Below are positions 1-6,785 of a stretch of DNA of 8,485 nucleotides, in pieces. The DNA is taken from contig CAKVCR010000115.1 of assembly GCA_934725835.1 (NCBI GenBank), positions 1 through 8,485 on the forward strand. The letters are read 5' to 3'. The translations under genes and the position numbers were made by a program. Position 1 is the stretch's first letter, and each line of letters begins with the position of its first letter. Under the pieces are notes generated by a model, which was given only the letters and a program-made list of their open reading frames with translations, did not search any database and was not told the origin of the DNA. The stretch is from an uncultured Odoribacter sp. (lineage in GTDB: Bacteria > Bacteroidota > Bacteroidia > Bacteroidales > Marinifilaceae).

Positions 1-125
1 GGTTTGTCCTCTATTCTAAACCAGTCCGGCATATTTTCAACAGCTCTCACATCTTCATCATCTGAGTTACACCCTACCAGAAGACAAAGCATAATTCCCA
101 ATATTATAAAAAAACTATTTTTCAT
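1..125 (-). CDS. N-terminus of a lipoprotein encoded downstream of susD (partial, runs off the window)
   Basis: Only the first 41 codons are present; the reading frame is open to the window edge. The start is an ATG at 125-123 with a good Shine-Dalgarno-like AAAGGA (138-133) seven bases upstream, only 18 bases after the susD stop, so it is very probably the next gene of the same operon. The product begins MKNSFFIILGIMLCLLVGC: a short basic start, a hydrophobic stretch and a lipobox LVGC with the lipidated cysteine at residue 19. This is followed by the acidic stretch NSDDEDV, which fits the acidic pattern that sends Bacteroidota lipoproteins to the cell surface. The remaining residues (to ...MPDWFRIEDK) do not let me assign a family. 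By position it could be a surface glycan- or peptide-binding protein or a hydrolase that serves the SusC/SusD pair; putative zinc-binding metallopeptidase lipoproteins are common at this place in related loci. That last point is inference only. Confidence 0.8.
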   Translation of the reverse strand, partial: MKNSFFIILGIMLCLLVGCNSDDEDVRAVENMPDWFRIEDK

Positions 126-132
126 ACTTACA

Positions 133-138
133 TCCTTT
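133..138 (-). promoter_or_regulatory. Ribosome binding site of the downstream lipoprotein
   Basis: On the minus strand AAAGGA lies seven bases before the ATG at 125. It stands out because the susD and susC starts in the same operon have no comparably clear purine-rich site. It supports the chosen start of the truncated lipoprotein. Confidence 0.5.
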
Positions 139-143
139 ATAAA

Positions 144-1718
144 TTAATTCCCCATTTTCACACGAGCCACCCTCTTGGCATTATCCACCATAGCTCCTTG
201 ATTGAATATAATTTCATAATCAGGAATTGGCAATACCCAAGCTTGCTCCTCTCCAAAAGCCTTTAAAACATAACTTCCATCATACACTCCCGGTTGCATA
301 TTCGCCATGGCAGACTGGTAAACACCATGTTTCACCTGTTTTGCTTCGGCATACTTGGATGTCACGGCATAACGTCTCAAATCAAACCAGCGATGTCCCT
401 CCAAACATAATTCTCGACGCCGCTCTTCCCGAATAAAATCCACCAAAGCCTGTCCTCTTAAACTATCAATAGCAGGGAGCACCCCATCCTTATATCTATT
501 ATTCATCAAAACTTTAATCGTACTGATAGCATCCGTTTGGTCCAACATCGCCTGAGCCTCCGCTTTATTCAGATACACCTCTGCAGAACGAATCAAACAA
601 GCATCATAAATCTTCGAAGTACCCGATTTTGTTGAAGCATCAGGAGATTTGCGAACAAAGAAGAATCCGGGGCAATACTTTGATGAAGGCTCTAAAAAAG
701 TAGTAGCTCGCAAATCCACAACCCCTTCATTTTCATATTTCTTGTATAAGTCTATCAACTCGTCCGACGCTCGATATCGTCCTCCTCCTTGCGCTGCATA
801 AGAGAGCAGACTATTATCCATCAAAAATTGCATGGAATAGCTTCCCTGCGTAAACAATATCTCAGGAGAATTCACCGTATTAAGCCATTTCTCCTTCATT
901 GTATTCATATCCTGCAACTTACACCCTGAAGCTATAATTTTATCACACTCCTCTATGGCAAGCTTCCATTCACCCATATACAAATATACCCGACTCAACA
1001 ACGTTCTGGCTGCGGCTTCATTAACCCGATAAAATGTAGGCTGAACAACACCTGCCAAATTATCTGCAGCAGCTTTCAAATCCGTCACAATTTGCTGATA
1101 CACCTTCTGCACCGGATCTCGGCTAAAATACTTATCTTCAATATATTCAGTAATATTCAAAGGAACGCCCAAATCAGCATTCGCCGTTTCTTTAGAATAA
1201 GGTTTAGCATACAGATTCACCAACATATAATAATACCATCCTCTCAAAAACTGAGCCTCTCCCATCACACGATGACGAATTTCTTCCGGATCACTATCAA
1301 ATTCTTTCACATAAGATATAATCACATTCACATAACCTATATGCTGATACAACCTCTTCCAATCCACATCTTTCATTTCTGTTCCGTCCATATAAGAAAA
1401 GGGGTTTTCTCCCCATGCATAAAAATTACGCAAACGCTCTGCCGGCGTAGAGAAGCCGTTCATCTTCAAACCACCTGTGATAAACTCTTCCACATCATCA
1501 TCCATCACATGTAAATATGGATAATATGTGCCTTCCGTTTCATTATAGTAAAAGAAATTCTGCAAGGCATTTCGCTTCATATATCCGTTCCCTATCAAAA
1601 TTTCATCTAAATCTTCACAGGATCTTGCATACACGAGTTCTTGCGAATACTCCTCCAAAAAATCTCCACAAGCACACAATAAAACGCATCCTATAATAAT
1701 AAATAATATCTTTTTCAT
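144..1718 (-). CDS. SusD/RagB family nutrient-binding outer membrane lipoprotein
   Basis: This 524-residue surface lipoprotein is expected to cap the SusC barrel and capture substrate for import. The N-terminus is a lipoprotein signal with lipobox LCAC (Cys17 lipidated), followed by DFLEE, the typical start of SusD homologues. An N-terminal SusD-like region with helical TPR-like repeats spans roughly residues 20-260, including the motif GEAQFLRGWYYYMLVNLY (153-170), which is highly characteristic of the family. The C-terminal SusD/RagB domain covers about 300-515, with RSAEVYLNKAEAQA (377-390), REERRRELCLEGHRWFDLRR (430-449) and the closing WVLPIPDYEI (494-503). The length matches the family (about 500-550). 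It starts 10 bases after the susC stop, so the two are co-transcribed and probably translationally linked. The substrate cannot be read from the sequence. Family assignment is secure; the name susD proper (starch) is not implied. Confidence 0.95.
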   Translation of the reverse strand: MKKILFIIIGCVLLCACGDFLEEYSQELVYARSCEDLDEILIGNGYMKRNALQNFFYYNETEGTYYPYLHVMDDDVEEFITGGLKMNGFSTPAERLRNFYAWGENPFSYMDGTEMKDVDWKRLYQHIGYVNVIISYVKEFDSDPEEIRHRVMGEAQFLRGWYYYMLVNLYAKPYSKETANADLGVPLNITEYIEDKYFSRDPVQKVYQQIVTDLKAAADNLAGVVQPTFYRVNEAAARTLLSRVYLYMGEWKLAIEECDKIIASGCKLQDMNTMKEKWLNTVNSPEILFTQGSYSMQFLMDNSLLSYAAQGGGRYRASDELIDLYKKYENEGVVDLRATTFLEPSSKYCPGFFFVRKSPDASTKSGTSKIYDACLIRSAEVYLNKAEAQAMLDQTDAISTIKVLMNNRYKDGVLPAIDSLRGQALVDFIREERRRELCLEGHRWFDLRRYAVTSKYAEAKQVKHGVYQSAMANMQPGVYDGSYVLKAFGEEQAWVLPIPDYEIIFNQGAMVDNAKRVARVKMGN

Positions 1719-1728
1719 AATTCATCAC

Positions 1729-4700
1729 TTAAAATGTCACACTCAATTGCAGTGAATACGTTGGACGTACAGAAAGATTTATCAAGGATGTCGAACCAGA
1801 CTGCGACGGATCCTGTCCTTTCAATTTTCTACTACATATAGTAAACAGATTTGTACCACTCATATTAACATATAAAGATTTCACTCGCATCTTCTTACAA
1901 ACATATTCCGGCACAACATAACGCAAAGAAAGACTTGATAACTTCAAATAATTACCAGACACAACCCGAACATTCGAAAAGTCATACATTTCCCACAAAT
2001 TATCAGAGAATGCATATGCTTCTGCATTCCACCAAGGCCATCTAGCCTCATTCCATGCGTTTCCTGTTAAAATTCCCGGAATATTCGTGTACTCCTCATC
2101 CCCCGGACGTTTCCAACGATTAACAAATTCTCGGCGCAAATTTTTCTCGGGTCCAACAACCACACCATCGTCAGGGAACATCCTGAACAAACGAATCTTT
2201 GAACCTATGCTATATGCCAAATTAAACGAAAGTCCAATATTTCTCCATCCAAAATAGTTATTAATACTTCCTTGCAAAAACGGTTCCCGTGCTCCCGAAT
2301 GTTCCATCACCGTTAACCATACATCTTCCCGATCCATCTCTCCATAAATATCACTTGTCAATTTTTCCTCCCCATTGACTAATGTAGTTTTTTCTGTTCC
2401 ATAAAACATTGGAGAACCATTTTCCGGATTTAATCCTTTAAATCTATAAGAATAGAATGTATTTACCGGACGTCCTGCGACCTGTACTCTGCCATTCAGA
2501 TAATCCTTATAGCTCACTTTATCCTGCAGAACTCGATCCTTACGTTTCACCTTATCTATCAATTGATTGAACACCGTACCGAAATTAGGGTCAAAACGCC
2601 AGACAAATCCTCTCTGTTGTCCATTAAGAGTTGTCGCTGTATTCACCGGCATAAAATTCAAGGTCAATTCATATCCTTGATTCCGTAAATTACCCTCATT
2701 AACCGTATAAGCGTCAACACCATTCACGACAGACACTTTTTTAGAAAGGAAAGCATCCCGTGTATATCGATAATAATAACCGATTGTTCCTCGGATTTTA
2801 CGATCAAATAATGAGAAATCGACATCAACATTATAAGTGGAAGTCTTTTCCCATTTCAAATTGGGATTCGGGTAATTTGCAATTGTCGAATACAACTCTT
2901 TAAAAGAGTTATCTATCCCCTCCTTTTTTATAATCAACCGAGGTGAATCCAATGCAGACATATTTCCTTGATAACCAAAAGACATTTTCAATGCCAACAT
3001 GTCTATCCAGCTTACATCCCGCAGTACATTCTCATGCATATTCCAACGCCCTGAAACAGACCAGATAGGAAGTAATTTACTATTACTTGCATCACCAAAC
3101 TTATTTGAGAAATCGATTCGCCCATTCACATTGAAAATATACGAATTTCTATAGGAATACACAAAAGAACCGACAAGTCCGACCAAATTCGTCAAATTAT
3201 CTTTCATGACACCCATAGCATCATTACTCAACAACCACGTATTATATGCCGTATACAAATTATCTTTATTCATCGTTTCAAGTTTATTGAAAATCATACC
3301 GCGATCCGGCATATATCCTCGCTTTGTAATCTTAAAACCCGTATACTTCGATGAACTTAATTCACCAATCAAAGAAGCTGAAAGCACATGATTCAATTCT
3401 TTATCCACTGCTTTATTGAATGTCAGCGTTCCTCTCAGACTGTAATTTTCATTCTTCGTATTATCCATTCGCAATTCACCTCCCACCGGACACAATGTTG
3501 TAGTTATATCAACCTCTCCCGTAGACATATCAGCTTTCTTCAAATCTGCTATATACCACGTGTTATCGGCAAAATACACATTTTCGCTTGAATTAGACAC
3601 ATTATACGAACAGAATACGCCCACTTTCAAACTCGGGAACAAACGATACTCTAAAGATACATTCAACCCCAATTGTTCCGTATTGATTTTATCATATGAA
3701 TTTCTCTGCTCATTTATAATGCTAAACGGTTGATTGTAACTAACATTATTCTTTTGGTAAAACCATAACTCTCCATCCTTTTTATATGCAGGGACACTAC
3801 GAGACGTATTATAGGCATAGGTGGTTACCCCAACCTCTGCCGGAGTATACTTTCTCTTCATTGTACTGCCATTCAATTTGAATTGCATAGTGAACTTATT
3901 ATAGTTCAAATTCAAACTGGTCATTGCAGAATAACGGTCACTACCTTCTCTTCGAATATTACCGTTTTCATCATTATATCCCAAAGATGCATAATAACGA
4001 ATATGGTCTGTTCCACCGGAAATACTCAAAGAATGGGAATGAGAATAAGAATCCCGCATTAAAATTCCCAACCAATCCGTATTCACGGTTTCCATCTCTC
4101 GAACTTGATTCAAAAACTCCTGATGATTAATCTTACCCGTATAGTAGTCATAATAGGCAGCTTCATAGCCCACCCAACTATTCAAATTCGGCACATTAAG
4201 TTGATTTCTGATTACATCTCTAGAATAGTCTATCCTCTCTTGCGAATTCATGACATTTACAGCCCGGTCAGAATAACGGGGGCGTTGGCGAAAAGTCCCG
4301 GTCAAGGAATAAGAAACAGAAGGTGCTCCTACTTTCCCTTTTTTCGTTGTAATCACAATCACTCCATTGGAAGCCCTTGGGCCATAAATAGCCGTGGCCG
4401 AAGCATCCTTTAATACATCAATCTGAGCAATATCCTCAGGATTGATTCCTGAAATCGCATTACCCAATAAATTTACAAAATCCAAATCATTAATCAACGA
4501 GGGGTCAACATTCACCGGATCAGATAAAATCACACCATCCACAACCCACAAAGGAGCTTGAGAGCCCAAAATCGTTGTCGTACCACGAATCTTAATCTTT
4601 GGAGTAGAACCTACCTGACCTGAATTTTGCATAAATATCATCCCGGGAACACGTCCCTCCAACATCTGGTCGACCGTACTCACTCCGGGTTGCATAATAT

Positions 4701-5418
4701 CATCCATCTTTAAAGAAGTCACAGAACTCGTCATATAGCGTTTATCAACCTGATAATATCCATAGGAAACCACCTCTTCCAATTCATGCAAATCCTCTTC
4801 CATCACCACATTTATCGTGTCCTGCGAGGCAACTTTAATTTGTTTGGTTTGCATTCCTATAAAAGAAAAGATTAATGTTATATCCTGTTGATTCTCGGGC
4901 AATGAAATCCGATATGCACCTTCCGCATTCGTTGTTACTCCCAGAGAAGTTCCTTTAATTAATACAGACACCCCGGCCAAAGGACTTTTTTGCAAATCTG
5001 TAACCACTCCTTGGATGACTCTTACTTTCACTCCTTTTTCATTTTCCTCAGAATCCGCTAAACCACGAATAACAATTGCATTATCCAGAAATTCATAGTA
5101 CAAACCTGAATTTTTCAAACACTCAGTAAGCACTTCGGCAACACGCTCATTTTTTAGATCAAGCGAAAGTCTCTTCACTTTACTTACCTGTTCGTGATTG
5201 TACACAAATACATAATTGGACTGCTTCTCAATCAATCGGAAGACGTCCTCTATCAAGCCTTCTTTCACTTGAACAGAAACTCTGGCATCTTGAGAATACA
5301 GTGCTGCAGACACCTGCATAAAACTGATAAACAACAAAATGAATGTCAATTTCATAATGTTCACTACTTTTTTTAAAATACGATTCTTGAGAAATCGTAT
5401 TTGTTGATTTTTTCTCAT
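1729..5418 (-). CDS. SusC/RagA family TonB-dependent outer membrane transporter with N-terminal STN signalling domain
   Basis: This 1229-residue protein is an outer membrane importer driven by TonB-ExbBD. It has a long n-region, then a hydrophobic signal segment (about 22-40) ending before YSQ. A STN/secretin-like domain lies at about 48-118 (VSVQVKEGLIEDVFRLIEKQ), then a carboxypeptidase-D regulatory-like beta domain at about 134-208 (VIQGVVTD, GVSVLIKGT, NAEGAYR). The TonB plug is at about 225-362, with the SusC signature LKDASATAIYGPRASNGVIV (336-355). The 22-strand barrel runs to the C-terminal aromatic end SVTF. The STN domain marks it as a transducing transporter able to signal to the FecR protein encoded just upstream; length is normal for STN-bearing SusC proteins. 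Met1 (5418) is chosen because such transporters often carry a basic extension before the signal segment; Met22 (5355, MKLTFILLF) is a plausible alternative. The region just downstream of the plug boundary gives no clue to the substrate. Confidence 0.96.
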   Translation of the reverse strand: MRKNQQIRFLKNRILKKVVNIMKLTFILLFISFMQVSAALYSQDARVSVQVKEGLIEDVFRLIEKQSNYVFVYNHEQVSKVKRLSLDLKNERVAEVLTECLKNSGLYYEFLDNAIVIRGLADSEENEKGVKVRVIQGVVTDLQKSPLAGVSVLIKGTSLGVTTNAEGAYRISLPENQQDITLIFSFIGMQTKQIKVASQDTINVVMEEDLHELEEVVSYGYYQVDKRYMTSSVTSLKMDDIMQPGVSTVDQMLEGRVPGMIFMQNSGQVGSTPKIKIRGTTTILGSQAPLWVVDGVILSDPVNVDPSLINDLDFVNLLGNAISGINPEDIAQIDVLKDASATAIYGPRASNGVIVITTKKGKVGAPSVSYSLTGTFRQRPRYSDRAVNVMNSQERIDYSRDVIRNQLNVPNLNSWVGYEAAYYDYYTGKINHQEFLNQVREMETVNTDWLGILMRDSYSHSHSLSISGGTDHIRYYASLGYNDENGNIRREGSDRYSAMTSLNLNYNKFTMQFKLNGSTMKRKYTPAEVGVTTYAYNTSRSVPAYKKDGELWFYQKNNVSYNQPFSIINEQRNSYDKINTEQLGLNVSLEYRLFPSLKVGVFCSYNVSNSSENVYFADNTWYIADLKKADMSTGEVDITTTLCPVGGELRMDNTKNENYSLRGTLTFNKAVDKELNHVLSASLIGELSSSKYTGFKITKRGYMPDRGMIFNKLETMNKDNLYTAYNTWLLSNDAMGVMKDNLTNLVGLVGSFVYSYRNSYIFNVNGRIDFSNKFGDASNSKLLPIWSVSGRWNMHENVLRDVSWIDMLALKMSFGYQGNMSALDSPRLIIKKEGIDNSFKELYSTIANYPNPNLKWEKTSTYNVDVDFSLFDRKIRGTIGYYYRYTRDAFLSKKVSVVNGVDAYTVNEGNLRNQGYELTLNFMPVNTATTLNGQQRGFVWRFDPNFGTVFNQLIDKVKRKDRVLQDKVSYKDYLNGRVQVAGRPVNTFYSYRFKGLNPENGSPMFYGTEKTTLVNGEEKLTSDIYGEMDREDVWLTVMEHSGAREPFLQGSINNYFGWRNIGLSFNLAYSIGSKIRLFRMFPDDGVVVGPEKNLRREFVNRWKRPGDEEYTNIPGILTGNAWNEARWPWWNAEAYAFSDNLWEMYDFSNVRVVSGNYLKLSSLSLRYVVPEYVCKKMRVKSLYVNMSGTNLFTICSRKLKGQDPSQSGSTSLINLSVRPTYSLQLSVTF
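5376..5402. repeat. Perfect 10-bp inverted repeat inside the 5' end of the SusC gene
   Basis: AAATACGATT (5376-5385) and AATCGTATTT (5393-5402) are exact reverse complements around a 7-base loop. On the minus-strand mRNA the hairpin begins about 16 bases after the susC start codon, covering roughly codons 6-15 and lying between the two candidate starts Met1 and Met22. On the DNA it also overlaps the place where the upstream element of the plus-strand promoter-like box at 5418-5425 would lie. It could affect translation initiation or bind a protein; no function is demonstrated. Confidence 0.6.
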
Positions 5419-5425
5419 AAATTTG
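5418..5425 (+). promoter_or_regulatory. Candidate antisense promoter, Bacteroides -7 box TAAATTTG
   Basis: TAAATTTG matches the Bacteroidota -7 consensus TAnnTTTG at every fixed position. It reads rightward, opposite to every gene here, and overlaps the susC start codon. The -33 element is weak: a TTTG lies at 5400-5403, but the 14-base spacing is shorter than the usual roughly 19-21. It gains weight because a plus-strand terminator follows about 40 bases downstream. Predicted transcription start is about 5431-5434. Confidence 0.4.
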
Positions 5426-5431
5426 TTCTAC

Positions 5432-5498
5432 TAAAAGATGAAACACTCAGTTGTTCATTTAAGCTGTTGAAAAGGGCCTAATTTTTCAACAGCTTTTT
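5432..5498 (+). ncRNA. Candidate cis-antisense small RNA over the susC leader
   Basis: The plus strand of the fecR-susC intergenic region has a perfect TAnnTTTG box (5418-5425) and an intrinsic terminator (hairpin 5461-5495 plus T-run to 5498), with no credible protein gene between. The implied transcript is about 67 nt: some 29 unpaired bases followed by a 13-bp stem with a 9-base loop. It would be fully complementary to the 5' leader of the susC mRNA and to the last codon of fecR. Known context: antisense small RNAs at susC homologues (DonS type) repress utilisation loci in Bacteroides fragilis. The start site is estimated from the box alone, and no expression evidence is available. The alternative is that the hairpin is only a processing or stability element of the minus-strand operon mRNA. 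Confidence 0.45.
5461..5498 (+). terminator. Intrinsic terminator-like hairpin between fecR and susC, plus orientation
   Basis: AAGCTGTTGAAAA (5461-5473) and TTTTCAACAGCTT (5483-5495) form a perfect 13-bp stem with loop GGGCCTAAT. On the plus strand the stem runs into TTTTT (5494-5498), followed by ATTTA, as in a Rho-independent terminator. On the minus strand the 3' arm is followed by AAATGAAC, with no T-run, so it should not end the fecR-susC transcript efficiently. The fecR stop codon (5499-5497) lies in the T-run. In minus-strand RNA it still forms a strong intercistronic hairpin that could protect or separate the two cistrons. Confidence 0.65.
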
Positions 5499-6654
5499 AT
5501 TTAGACACTATTAACGTTTTACCACTTAATGTAAATTTTACCATATCCGTCTTTTCCAAAAACTTCAACATATCAGAAATCTCACTATGTCGCTGTATCG
5601 TACCCGTGAAATGCAAATCCTGCAATTCCATATTCTGATAAAAGACATCAACATCATACCAACGGGACAATATATCCATCACCTCACGCAATCTCTGCTT
5701 TCTGAAAATAAAAACTCCATCTTTCCAAGCTGTAAACTCTCTCACATCCACCTGCTTAACAAGAATATCATTCCCTTCTACCCGAACCTGCATGGAAGGC
5801 ATAAGTATATAATCCTTGTCATTGACCGCCACCTGCACCTGACCTGAAACCAAGGTCGTCACAAACGTTCCATCATAATCACTCACATTGAAAGTCGTGC
5901 CCAACACCCTAATTTCTTTATTTTCAACCTCCACAATAAAAGGCTTTTCCACATTTTTAGCCACCTCAAAATATGCCTCCCCCCTCAATCTCACCCGACG
6001 CACTCCCTCCACGAAACAAGTCGGGAATTCTAAAATCGATTGCGAATTAATCCATACCCGACTTCCATCTGCCAATACAATCTTATATTCTCCTCCTCTG
6101 GGCACAACGAGCCGGTTATATTCGGATTCTTCAACAACAGTATCCGTTCTTTGCTCATTGACAACCACCGTTCCCTCATCTTCCGTCTTTATCATTGCCC
6201 CTTTAATTCTAGTCGTCACCTTATCCAAACGATGCAAAACCAAACGTTCGCCCGTTGCCAACTCCAAATATGCTTTATACCCACCCTTTACAGCAGTAGA
6301 CTGTTCTAGAACAAGCAAGTTATCGCTATCCTCCTTTTGATAATCCATCATTTGATAGACAGCGACACCAACCAATACAGCGATAGCCAATATCGCCGCA
6401 TAACGCATAAAGTGAACAAAAATACTCGGACGTTTTCGAATCTTCTTCTGAATATTATCCCAACTTTTTTGCTTGTTATTTCTTTTAGCAAAACAAATCT
6501 TGCCTGCCAGAATTCGTTCATCCTGTACCCGATTCAATAATACACGATTAGCTTCGGATGCATTCAACCATTGCCGGAATCCGGACTCCTCTTCCGGTGT
6601 TAATCTTCCGTCCAAATAAGCTTTTATCCAATATACTTTTTCCTCTATAGACAT
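5497..6654 (-). CDS. FecR family anti-sigma factor (inner membrane, periplasmic sensor)
   Basis: This 385-residue single-pass membrane protein is expected to hold or modulate the ECF sigma factor encoded upstream and to receive the signal from the STN domain of SusC. The cytoplasmic N-terminal part (about 1-78) is helical and charged (KAYLDGRLTPEEESGFRQWL), as in FecR/DUF4880-type anti-sigma domains. One transmembrane helix lies at about 83-103 (MRYAAILAIAVLVGVAVYQM). The periplasmic FecR domain is at about 182-276, with VVPRGGEYKIVLADGSRVWI, RLRGEAYFEVAKN, PFIVEVENKEIRVLGTTFNV and the closing LVSGQVQV. A C-terminal DUF4974 domain covers about 316-384 (FRKQRLREVMDILSRWYDVDV ... FTGTI). Length and order are typical of Bacteroidota FecR proteins. 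The gene starts 131 bases after the sigma gene and ends 78 bases before susC. The start ATG at 6654 is preceded by AAGGA, although at a long spacing of 12 bases. Confidence 0.93.
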   Translation of the reverse strand: MSIEEKVYWIKAYLDGRLTPEEESGFRQWLNASEANRVLLNRVQDERILAGKICFAKRNNKQKSWDNIQKKIRKRPSIFVHFMRYAAILAIAVLVGVAVYQMMDYQKEDSDNLLVLEQSTAVKGGYKAYLELATGERLVLHRLDKVTTRIKGAMIKTEDEGTVVVNEQRTDTVVEESEYNRLVVPRGGEYKIVLADGSRVWINSQSILEFPTCFVEGVRRVRLRGEAYFEVAKNVEKPFIVEVENKEIRVLGTTFNVSDYDGTFVTTLVSGQVQVAVNDKDYILMPSMQVRVEGNDILVKQVDVREFTAWKDGVFIFRKQRLREVMDILSRWYDVDVFYQNMELQDLHFTGTIQRHSEISDMLKFLEKTDMVKFTLSGKTLIVSK

Positions 6655-6686
6655 CTCAAAACATTATCCTTCATTCTGTGATTACA

Positions 6687-6705
6687 AGTTATTCTACCAA
6701 TAACT
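6687..6705. repeat. Small inverted repeat in the fecR leader
   Basis: AGTTATT (6687-6693) and AATAACT (6699-6705) are exact reverse complements around a 5-base loop. It lies 32 bases upstream of the fecR ATG and just downstream of a promoter-like box, so it could be an operator or a weak leader hairpin. The stem is short and AT-rich and may be chance. Confidence 0.3.
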
Positions 6706-6715
6706 ACTCCTAATA

Positions 6716-6723
6716 CAAAGATG
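6716..6723 (-). promoter_or_regulatory. Possible fecR promoter box CATCTTTG
   Basis: On the minus strand CATCTTTG differs from the Bacteroidota -7 consensus TAnnTTTG only at the first base. A TTTG (in a run of T) lies 16 bases upstream. It would place a start about 55-60 bases before the fecR ATG inside the 131-base gap after the sigma gene. It may allow fecR expression separate from the sigma gene; read-through from the sigma promoter is equally possible, since no terminator is seen between them. Confidence 0.3.
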
Positions 6724-6785
6724 TCGAGTTAGAGGATGACAAAAAATCAAATTATTTTTTCAAACACAAAAAAGACAATCAGATA

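Noticed and set aside
34..45. TTTTCAACAGCT matches 12 bases of the fecR-susC hairpin arm (5483-5494)
   Set aside because: At 34-45 it is ordinary coding sequence of the lipoprotein with no partner arm nearby; probably coincidence, though a base-pairing target of the small RNA cannot be fully excluded.
1092..1514. Open frame of 140 codons on the plus strand inside susD
   Set aside because: It lies antisense to a conserved SusD region; its composition is rich in Ile, His and Phe with no family features.
5228..5446. Minus-strand open frame of 72 codons overlapping the 5' end of susC
   Set aside because: It is an out-of-frame overlap with the signal peptide and STN coding region, which is clearly used in the other frame.
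5438..5470. Ten-codon plus-strand ORF inside the candidate antisense RNA (MKHSVVHLSC)
   Set aside because: It is too short, has no ribosome binding site, and runs into the terminator stem; most likely chance.
5419..5496. ECF-sigma-dependent promoter for susC
   Set aside because: An ECF promoter is expected in this gap from the circuit logic, but I could not recognise a convincing -35/-10 pair, and the specificity of this sigma factor is unknown.
5888..6340. Open frame of 150 codons on the plus strand inside fecR
   Set aside because: It is entirely antisense to a well-supported FecR gene, has a serine/threonine-rich composition typical of reverse-frame translation, and has no recognisable domain or ribosome site.
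6742..6785. T-rich and A-rich runs after the sigma gene as a terminator
   Set aside because: Only a six-base A/T pairing is possible, with no GC in the stem; too weak to call.
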